From assembly GCA_026929865.2 (NCBI GenBank), contig CM049403.1, forward strand, positions 6,532,001-6,596,000: a DNA stretch of 64,000 bases, written 5' to 3'. This DNA comes from Hyperoplus lanceolatus. Its lineage: Eukaryota; Chordata; Actinopteri; Uranoscopiformes; Ammodytidae. The translations under genes were made by a program, and so were the position numbers. Below are positions 56,359 through 64,000 of this stretch, piece after piece. A model generated the notes under the pieces. It saw only the letters and a program-made list of their open reading frames with translations, did not search any database and was not told the DNA's origin. Each line of letters starts with the position of its first letter. Within the stretch, counting starts at the first letter, position 1.

Positions 56359-59300
56359 GTATCTTGTAAATTAGGATATTGCATTGCTTAAGCTTGCTTA
56401 TTGGTCAAGTTATAGTTAAAATAAGTCCTAAAAAATATATTTCCTCTAATTAATTTCCTTAAATTAAAACTACAAAGCGATCATATTGGAAGGTAAAATG
56501 CATAACAGTTTTTCTGACATCCTGAGTCAAATTAATAATGCATTTGGTAATGTCAGGCAAATCTAACATAATAGTCCTATGTTAATGTGTAAATTAGTGT
56601 CTAAATGATTTGAAGCATTTATTAAATAGATACACAGCTTCCATAGTACAAAATGTTTTGCATTTGAGGGATTAACCTCAGATTGCATAATGAAAATCTT
56701 CGCTAAATAGCCTAATGCTGTAGGTAAGATCTCATGAAAATGAAGGCAAAAACCTGATTGACCAAGTTTCATTTGAAGAAAGCACCAGCACAGTGTAACA
56801 ATGGCAGCGGCCCACAACAGGGACACCAGGTGGTCAAATCACTGATGCAAACAAATCATGGTGCTGCTTTAGAAAGGCAACATACGGAACAGGTAGATGT
56901 GTTCCTCCTCTTCTCAGTAGAGGAGAATGAAAACGTGTGACGGTTAAGTAGTGTACACTACAAAGATGAGCATCAACACGAGGAGAGTGCAGACTGTTAA
57001 TTAACTCCAATTACAAACAAAGAGCCAGACACCAGCAGAAAATGTGTCAGCTTTAGGCAGAGAAGCCATCTTTGTTATGATCAGTATTGGGATCAAAATG
57101 TTGTGAAAATAAAGTGAAATCTTACTGTTAAAAGAGTGAACCATACTATTGCTGCTTAATATCACTATACATTACGTCACAAAAGTGTTTCCTTAAATCG
57201 TTTGGAAAGGCCAGGACTTAAGATGTGCTCTTTACATTCAAATGTGAGGGGATCCAGAGGGGTCTGCCAGTGCCAGAGCCTGCAGGTTATGGCACTGCAG
57301 GAGGAAGCCCTCTATCCCACCGCTCCCCGTCAGAGGGTTACTGTAAAACAGGTTCTGCTCCGGGGGCAGCACGCTGTCAGAGCCCCAGTCAGAGTCTGAG
57401 TCTGAGCTGCCGTTCCCTGAGCCCTCTGTGGCTGTGGGCGGGTAGCTGAGCTGCTCCAGCTGCTCCACCAGGTCAGTGAACTGCACAGCAGAGCTGCTCT
57501 CAGAGCGCACAGAGTAGGCAGGGAAGTTAACCATGGAGCTGGCCTCTGACTGGACATCAGAGCCTGGCAGGCGCAGAGAGGACGAGTCAGGGCAACCGTA
57601 ACCCGACATGCACTCACCTGCAGAGCTCAGCCCCAGGTTGTCCAGGGAGCTGCACTCAGACCGGTTATTAACCAAAGAGCTGGTTTCAGAATGACCAACA
57701 ATGCTATTAGGGAAGGAATTTGGATTCTCGTTCAGGTCCTCAATGCCCACACTAAAGATACGGTGTTTGCCGAGGTCAGATTCCTCCAGATAATCAAAGT
57801 GATCTACTTTATCATTGAGGCCAAAAGAGAAGGCCTCGGCCCCCCCGCCATAGAAGGAAATCTGTGTGGGATCGTCATCTATGAACTCCTCTGAGACGTG
57901 AAGCGGTGCGGTGGACATTGAGAACATGGGATTCTGTTTTGTACGTAGAAGCTCTGCCTCAAAGGCCTCTGGTGTGAGAACGCCCTTCCTCTTCCCTCCA
58001 CCCCTTCCCACAGAGCAACCTGTTCCCCTCCTCCCACCATAATCATTATCCTCATTGCCATTTTTGGACAGCAGAGATTGGGACGTGCCACTCTCTACAC
58101 ACATAAACATGGGGCTGCAGTGATTGCTGGGGGCACCTTGAAATGCGAAGTGGGACGGGGAAGCGGCCTTGACAGGTTCTTCCATCGGAGGGCTGGGGGG
58201 TCTGGCTGCTTGCAGCGGGGACTGAAGCTGCTGCTGAGGAGAGGCTGGAGGCTGGCTCAGTGAGGCCAAAGGCTGGGGCTGAGACTGGAGCTCCGTTCTT
58301 GAGAGAATGCTAGAGATGTGTGCTGGGTGGAAGGACACGCTAGAAGGGGAGCCTTGGGTCCTGAGACTCTCATTGAATGACAAGCTCTGAAACAATTTAA
58401 GATAGATAGGACAGGGAGACAAGAGGGAGGGAGGGAGGGAGAAGAGAGCAGAAAGTAACAAACAAAGAGGAAAATATTAATAGTTTATTAAGCATTGTAC
58501 AATGTTTGATTTGTTGCATGAATGCATTAACTTTGCAGCACCACTGACCTGTTTTGGCACATCTGTTGCTAGGGAGCGAGCAGACATTCGTATTTTACTG
58601 TTCCTCCTGTTCAAGAAACAATTGTTATTGCAGAATTGTTATCATGCATGCAGTGAGGAAATATTTCTTAGTCAATACTAACAAGTAGGCTGGGCAATTC
58701 ATCCAAAATGAACCAAAGCCAATATTAAGAGCCAATATTGATGACTTATATAGAGTGCACGCTTCATAACACAGGTCTCTCAGTCCCTCAACCTGATATT
58801 CAATCAGAGGAGAGAATGCTACAAACGGGTAAGTCGCTCTGCCGGTGCATGTGCAATGAGCGACAGATGGGTGAATGTTTTTTAGCAGGTAAAAATCCTT
58901 CCCAATGTCTGTTTTGATGGTTTTTAATCATGTTTTATCGCTATTACGGATCTGAGGGAGGGGACTGCTAACTGCGGTCACTGACAGGAAGTTAGCTAAA
59001 AGTAACATTTTGCTTACTGAACAAGAAATAGTGTGTTTTCTTAATTTTTTTTAAACCCAAAAGATTTCTGAAGGCCCCGATTCATTTGAAAAACATTAAA
59101 AAAAAAAAGAATCAAGGTAAAACGTTACATTTTTCGTACTATTAATTTGAGGTCATATCACCCAGACCTATAAGAGGATGAGTAACTTGTCTTTCAAATA
59201 AACAGTGTACTATATATGAAAGCACACAGACCTCTGGTATGGGGTTCTCTTTGCTCCATTTTCCCTGGCATACTCCACAAGCTGCTTCTGGGTCCTTCCA

Positions 59301-62300
59301 CTGACACAAAGAGTTTGGAATTAAAACACTGAATAATGAAAAGACTGAAACACTTGTTTTGTTTCATTGTATAAGAAAAGTCTTGGTTCCTATAGAGGAA
59401 CAATACATATGACAGATGCCCTGGTTTGTAATAATAAATACCTGTATCTAAAGGAAGAGCCTCTGGTGAACAGGATAGCTTTGGATTTGGGTTGGGGTTG
59501 GTCAAACAAACGGAAGAACGCGTGGTATTCCACACAGATCTTCCAAAAGATTTTACACTGGTCTCGGCTGGCCATCATAAACTCCAGCGTGTCCTGATGG
59601 GGGCCCTGAAAACAAACAGAGAAAAACCGTGGAATCAGACTGACGTTGGTCACCTTCACAGTGGATGTGGATTTATTTGAAGACGTAGAACTTTGGAATT
59701 TCCTGTATAAAAACATATATAACTTCAATGATACATACATGAACTTCTGGGTGGAGCTTGATGAGGAACCGTTTTCTCTTGAAGCTCAGTTTCCGAATCT
59801 TGGACCAATTGAAGGTGTTTATTTTTGTGTTGCCCTGGGAGCAGAAGGAGTAAAAGGAATGTTGAAAGGAAGAAAGGGCCTAAGGCAACATCGTTAGGGA
59901 CAGAGGGTCGCATCTACAAAAGACAACTAGTATGAGAGAAGCAGTCACCTGAAAAACCTGGAGGCCCATGTGAGAAATAGCCAGGTTGATTTTGGTGCCT
60001 TCGCGGTCGGCAGCTGGGTGGAAGCGCACGCCGTACATCTCCAGCTTACGGGCGATCTCCAGGATTTGGAAATCTGATTCAGCCGGAGTCTGGCCCCTGA
60101 AGGAGACAATAAAAATAATGCATCAACACATGGGGGTTACATTGGTTGTTTTCTGTAGTTAAAAAAGGAACATTCACAATTCACAACCTGTTTATTAAAA
60201 TACCCTTTATGATTTTGCAGGCAAACCACTAAAAACTCCAGTATATTGAAAGATTTTGGTTTGATTTTGTTTCTTCCATTTATATAATTCCAGAAATGCA
60301 GTTAAACAATTGTGTTCCTCAAATATATATGGATAATAAATCACCATTAAAGTATAGCCTGGTGTGTTCTACAAGCTTTCCTTTTAGATTTACTGCTTGA
60401 AATTTAAACAATCGTATCATGACTGGTTTGCAGGGTAGTGTGTCCTTAAATCCCTTACAACTTTGAGGATTTCTGAGGCGTTATCTACAACCATGTGATT
60501 ACAACCAAACAGCATGTTTGGAAGACATATCCATCCAATCATCACCACCACCACATTCTAATTTTGTTCATCCGTTAATCGGGGAGATCTCCTTAGGCCC
60601 CTCCCCTGCCCCACTGGCCTTCTGGCTAATAGACCGGCCAGAGCAGAGCAGGGGATTAGGCCAGGGAACTTGCCGCTTCTGCTTCCACACTGGCAACCAG
60701 AGGACGAGATTAGCAGAGGTCTTTAGAGGCGCCTAATGCTCCCAGTTGAAAGGAGCCCCTATTGGCCACAGGATAGTACTGTGCTAACAAAGAGGCTGCT
60801 GGTGGAAAAAGGGCAGTTTTTTTTGTGAGACTTTGGACTTTAAAAGGGGGCAAACACTCTCATTGTGGTTGTTTAACAAGAAAACACAGTGGTCTCAGTT
60901 AAATTACCTTATCATAGTTAACACTAAACATTTGTGTTCTGAGCCAAATAAAAAGGGGCAAAGACAGTGAGCCACTGTTTACAAATAACAAATTGGGACT
61001 CATGATACCCTCCATGAGATAAGAATTACAGACGGTCTAAAAGGCTGGCAGCAGCAATTTGTAAGACTCAATTTGAGGTATGTTCCACAGTCAAACTTCA
61101 AACTTTTCTTGCATAAACCTAAAAGTGAAAACAACATATTCCCCCTCAGTGAGTTTATGTCAACTCAACATTCCAAGGAGGTGAGCCTGCAAATTATTCT
61201 CCATTCCTTACACCAGCTAGTGTTGCATCCACTTTTACTACTAATACAGTTGCTATTTGTGCAACATTGTGTACATAGAAAAAATAATATTAATGTAAAT
61301 GTATGCATATAATGTTTTAGTTTTACATTGGATTTTGCTATATCAAATCTGTTAAAGAGTTTTAAAGAAAACCATGAAGAAAACAAAGAGCTGTGCAGAA
61401 GGGAGTTGAGTCAGCAGCTGTGACAGAACAATGCGCTGTCCGCCTGGCACTCAGCTGCTCTGTCTTGTGGTAGGTAGGAATGCAACAATAACTGTGGACT
61501 GGATGGCATTTGCATAAGCGTTTGAAGCAGCTGGAAGAGGTGGGGACTGTTACTGAGGTCACGGAGAGACAACGATAACCCGTGGCTCAAATTAACCCTG
61601 GTTTGCATCCCGACCTCATGCTCTTTTAAATGCAGGGTTTTAAGAGTGTAATGAAAGACATGACACAGCTTAAGCTCAGCTGGAAACAAGGTGTGGGACA
61701 GGTCAGCAGCAGTCACTCACAGGTGTCTGCGGTGGAGCTCCATGATCCTCTCCTGAACCTTCTCTTGGTAAGGCAACATCTTGTTGGCCCTTAGAAAGTC
61801 CCCGTCTGCTACGGCATCATAGTCACCAATCTCCGCTGAGGTTTAAAGAAGAACAAGAAATGTTTTATTTTTATTTTTTTTCACAGAAGCATAGCTCTCT
61901 ATAAAGCCATGATTTATTTTGAGTTGATAGGGGTCTAGGTCAATACAAATGACTTATAATAAAAGAACAGAACAGATCAAAACATACACTGGACCAGATG
62001 AGAAGCCAACAGGGCTCCGGTATTTTCCGTGCAGATCAACCTGCCCTCCATCAGATCTCTCTTCATCTGCAGCGAGAATAAATACCTACAAGAAAAACAC
62101 AAAGGCACAGAGTCCATCTATATTAATGAAAAGTACATACCGGTAACACAGCCATTTTATGTATCTTAATCCAAGTGCAATGTCATGCAACAGTCCTTAA
62201 CAAAATCACTCCTCAAATTTTAATAATAAAAAAACATGTCATTTCTTTATTTGTTTTTATTAACAACCTTTCAATTGGAATCTTAGTTGATAATGTTTTA

Positions 62301-62761
62301 ACAAAAAACTCAAATTAAAATCGGCCCATGCATCGACAAAATGTCTTACTTTCTGCATGACAGCATTACAAGAATTTCTTGGTCATGTTTGGGAGGACAG
62401 ATATTACAAAGCCCGGAAAACCATAATGGTGAGCTTCTTAAAAAAAAAAGAAGAAGAAGAAAAAATAAACTTCAGTTTGTTTCTATAGCCCCTCCACACA
62501 GGCATGAGATAAAGTAATATCCAGTAGGAAATGACAGTCACTGACCTTGTGAACTCTTCCTGCAGCTGACCGGGGTCTGGAGGGAAGAACTTCACTGACA
62601 GTCTAAACAGCGTATTTGCTGGTCCTGAAAAACAAAGACAACAGATGGTTAGCGCACAAACAAACACAGCTTCATGGGAGGTGGAATCTGGGCTAATATT
62701 TAAAAAGCTAATACTTACTTCTGGTTTGTCTAACAATGAGTTTTGTGGGTTCTAGCCACAC
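45154..62761 (-). CDS. farp2: FARP2: FERM, RhoGEF and two PH domains (5' end outside window)
   Basis: Rho-family exchange factor linking membrane receptors to Rac/Rho signalling. Exons 5' to 3' (minus): 62761-62719, 62624-62546, 62085-61988, 61835-61721, 60096-59949, 59834-59739, 59605-59442, 59300-59232, 58606-58549, 58386-57618, 52680-52490, 52281-52192, 52020-51887, 51789-51708, 51331-51094, 50488-50358, 50273-50205, 49866-49777, (49547-49527), 49048-48966, 48302-48184, 47972-47809 or 46715-46603, 46185-46078, 45967-45816, 45247-45154. The main form gives 3384 nt in frame (1127 aa). [33 protein letters not shown], the FA segment [20 protein letters not shown]. Serine/proline-rich linker; [39 protein letters not shown]1: [27 protein letters not shown]2: [23 protein letters not shown]2 rather than FARP1 is inferred from synteny with bok. 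Confidence 0.92.
46603..46715 (-). CDS. farp2: farp2 alternative exon A before PH2
   Basis: 113 nt with a pyrimidine-rich acceptor (GTCTCTCCAG) and donor CAG|GTACTA. Spliced after the exon ending at 48184 it reads [12 protein letters not shown], then [17 protein letters not shown] and TDYLRMNQ, and joins in frame to NQLSGYLL. The core NTxxHVCWxRNxxxS is shared with exon B (47809-47972) and with the known FARP pre-PH2 segment. It enters in phase 1 and leaves in phase 0, as exon B does. Expression is inferred, not seen. Confidence 0.7.
46927..47486. mobile_element. TIR element between farp2 alternative exons
   Basis: Left end GCCTCGTTTCCACTGAGCAG, with CAGTTTGGTTTTG. The right end reverse complement is GCCTTGTTTCAACAGAGCTG, with CAGTTCGGTTTGG. 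The ends are clearly inverted copies over about 35 bp. Length about 560 bp, non-coding, MITE-like. No clean target duplication was found. Confidence 0.5.
47809..47972 (-). CDS. farp2: farp2 exon B before PH2 (canonical)
   Basis: 164 nt, acceptor CTCTCAG and donor GAG|GTACCC. Reads (R)[37 protein letters not shown], then [17 protein letters not shown], the segment expected in FARP proteins immediately before PH2. It has the same phases as exon A. Joining B to A would shift the frame and reach a stop within A, so they appear mutually exclusive. Confidence 0.85.
48439..48915. mobile_element. Short TIR element in farp2 intron
   Basis: Left end CCCAGGGCAGTTTCACACTT; right end AGGTGTGAAACCACCCTTGG, inverted to CCAAGGGTGGTTTCACACCT. 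About 477 bp. A 139-codon open frame inside matches nothing known to me and is taken as chance. Confidence 0.45.
49527..49547 (-). CDS. farp2: farp2 21-nt microexon in PH1
   Basis: Seven codons, IIVLDAP, bounded by CTGCAG and GTAAGT. The upstream exon ends LHGMI in phase 0 and the downstream exon starts VEESENEW in phase 0. Skipping restores [11 protein letters not shown], the form I expect for FARP PH1, and inclusion adds seven residues without a shift. TGC motifs lie just upstream of the acceptor, as described for SRRM4-dependent neural microexons. Usage is inferred. Confidence 0.6.
49954..50165. repeat. GTGGAGTCAGCG inverted-repeat element, copy F (farp2 intron)
   Basis: Near-complete copy: AAGGTGGAGTCAGCGATTCT at the left and AGAATCTCTGAATCCACCTT at the right. 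It contains GATCTGCTACCTGTCCATAC and CACAGCGTAGGCTCTGTAAA, shared with dtymk intron copies. Confidence 0.65.
56286..56358. repeat. AAT microsatellite in farp2 intron
   Basis: About 24 AAT units. Unit number is likely polymorphic. Confidence 0.9.
56618..56623 (-). promoter_or_regulatory. Candidate poly(A) signal of short farp2 form
   Basis: AATAAA on the minus strand about 615 bases beyond the read-through stop at 57238. Its position fits an intronic polyadenylation event but there is no transcript evidence here. Confidence 0.3.
57238..58386 (-). CDS. farp2: farp2 composite exon: read-through terminal form
   Basis: Starting at [12 protein letters not shown], the exon stays open for 382 codons to a stop at 57238-57240. 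For the long protein it is spliced at an ideal donor (GCTCTGCAG|GTGAGT, exon end 57618) into [10 protein letters not shown] at 52680. If that donor is ignored, 126 further residues follow. They hold QSEASSMVN and RSESSSAVQ, echoing HSETSSLVN and RSECSSLDN before the donor, then an acidic DSDSDWGSD stretch and the C-terminus [10 protein letters not shown]. The product would be a FERM-only protein (672 aa within the window) without DH or PH domains. A minus-strand AATAAA at 56618-56623 could end it. Confidence 0.65.
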   Translation of the reverse strand, partial: SLSFNESLRTQGSPSSVSFHPAHISSILSRTELQSQPQPLASLSQPPASPQQQLQSPLQAARPPSPPMEEPVKAASPSHFAFQGAPSNHCSPMFMCVESGTSQSLLSKNGNEDNDYGGRRGTGCSVGRGGGKRKGVLTPEAFEAELLRTKQNPMFSMSTAPLHVSEEFIDDDPTQISFYGGGAEAFSFGLNDKVDHFDYLEESDLGKHRIFSVGIEDLNENPNSFPNSIVGHSETSSLVNNRSECSSLDNLGLSSAGECMSGYGCPDSSSLRLPGSDVQSEASSMVNFPAYSVRSESSSAVQFTDLVEQLEQLSYPPTATEGSGNGSSDSDSDWGSDSVLPPEQNLFYSNPLTGSGGIEGFLLQCHNLQALALADPSGSPHI

Positions 62762-64000
62762 CTGAAGAGAGAGAAAAAAATAGCATCATATTCCCAATAT
62801 TATAAGAACACTATGTGACAGGTGATGACAGCTGATTGTACCAATTGGGTCATTGCTGGATGATAGCAGAGGGATGTTGCGATGTTGTGGGCAAAAAATT
62901 GGCTTCACTGGCTCACTGTAGGAGCCCGCTTCCCCCCAGTTACATCTGGGCCTGATTGAGGAAGGAATGTGCTAGATCTAGACAGATAAATTGAGAAATT
63001 GTTATTGACTGATATTTGCTTGAACCTCTCTCTCAGTTTATAGTTTCATGGAGGCAAAGAGAAAGAGGAAAAGTAAAGATAATGCTGCCTCTGAAACAGT
63101 TACAGCCGGCAAGATTAGTTGACGAGTACGACAGATTCGGATATCATTTTGATTATCAATTAATTGTTAAAGTAATTTTACAGAGAAAGAACTTTTAACT
63201 TATAAAAAATTATATGTTTCCATCTATGTTTATGGTCTAGAGAGCAGTCCCATCATTTCCGGCTTCTGTATTTTTTTGGGCCACAATACAGATAAGCGCC
63301 GCCTGCTGTTATGGAGACATTACGTCCAGCGCAAGCGTAGAGGGTACGGAAAGTCAGTAATCGGCTCGGTGTGTTCTTGGCACTTTTTTGGCTGCGACGG
63401 GCAGACCAGAGCTGCATGAAACGGCAGACTCCATTTTCGGGCGACGGTCGGTAGTCGGACCGGTGTGTCCTGTAGCCTTCAGCATTAAGCTGATCTGTTG
63501 TTTCCAGACACCAATGCCTGCTACTGGTGATGATGGATTAAAGGCTAAACCTAGAGCTTCAAACTGGACTCCACTCTCATTAGGTAGCATAGAAAATTGG
63601 CATTGAAGAAAAAAAAGAGACCTGCCAAAGTTGAAATCATTTGCACTTTGACCTTGTCATTGACTGTTTTGGATAGAGGCATTTGGTTCTTTATATTTGC
63701 GGCTGCTGCCGGCCTTTAAACACAGTGCTTGACCGTCAATGCAACTAATATGTTGTCTTCTTTTGTGAGATGCTTTATCTCTATTCTATTTGAAGACATC
63801 TACCATGTTTCAAATGTCTTCTGTTGCTTTACTAAGAACTTGTCGGTGGTCCTGTATTGAGCTTGTTTTTCTTGATAAAAGGATAAAACAATGAAAAGTA
63901 TGACATTGTAGGCGCTTGTGCCAGAAAAGAATGTTCATTGATTATATACTGCTAAAGTCCAGCAAAAACAGGACCTCAATTCTGAGAATTGACTAAGAAG
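62762..64000. other. farp2 intron at window edge
   Basis: No FERM exon was recognised on the minus strand. The stretch at about 63255-63600 is GC-richer than its surroundings and looks repeat-derived, but I cannot name it. Confidence 0.4.

Larger units (their letters stand above)
52681..57237. other. Large farp2 intron before RhoGEF exons
   Basis: 4.9 kb counted from the internal donor. It holds a repeat starting TAAAGGTCACATATATG at about 52769, short CA/GT repeats near 53905 and 54011, an A-run near 54846, an AAT microsatellite (56286-56358), and the likely 3' UTR of the short form. No coding exon was recognised. Confidence 0.45.

Overview
The window is nuclear DNA from a ray-finned fish, most likely a percomorph-like teleost. 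The genes are split by GT-AG introns with vertebrate exon structures. The intergenic and intronic DNA is full of CA/TG, TA, AAT and CT microsatellites and short terminal-inverted-repeat transposons, as is typical of fish. The order dtymk - atg4b - bok - farp2 matches, from memory, the gene neighbourhood of human 2q37.3, where AGXT also lies. No prokaryotic features, CRISPR arrays, tRNA or rRNA genes were seen.

Layout: (1) 414-559, minus: first coding exon of a ttc39c-like gene that continues off the left edge. (2) 2097-9861, plus: complete 11-exon allantoinase gene (460 aa). (3) 11256-14999, plus: complete 11-exon alanine-glyoxylate aminotransferase gene (391 aa). (4) 16731-19018, plus: complete 5-exon thymidylate kinase gene (214 aa). 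(5) 19794-25028, minus: complete 13-exon atg4b cysteine protease gene (394 aa), convergent with dtymk. (6) 25029-30906: transposon-rich intergenic DNA. (7) 30907-40277, minus: complete 4-exon bok gene (210 aa). (8) 40278-45153: bok upstream region, a piggyBac-like element and the probable farp2 3' UTR. (9) 45154-62761, minus: farp2, a FERM/RhoGEF/PH protein, from the middle of the FERM domain to the stop codon; its first exons lie beyond the right edge. All exon joins were worked out by hand from splice sites and reading phase. In every complete gene the summed exons give an uninterrupted frame.

How the genes fit together: allantoinase acts in the ureide branch of purine breakdown, which ends in urea and glyoxylate. 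The adjacent gene encodes the enzyme that transaminates glyoxylate to glycine, so two linked metabolic steps lie side by side. The other genes (dTTP synthesis, autophagy, apoptosis, Rho-family signalling) share the neighbourhood through old synteny rather than an obvious pathway.

The most interesting signals are in farp2. It has a composite exon that can either splice on into the RhoGEF/PH half or read through to its own stop, giving a FERM-only protein whose tail repeats an S-E-x-S-S motif. It has a 21-nt in-frame microexon inside PH1. It has two homologous, phase-matched exons before PH2 that cannot both be used without a frameshift. The window also holds many transposons with readable target-site duplications, including two elements with related TAG(T/C)CT ends and 9-bp duplications.
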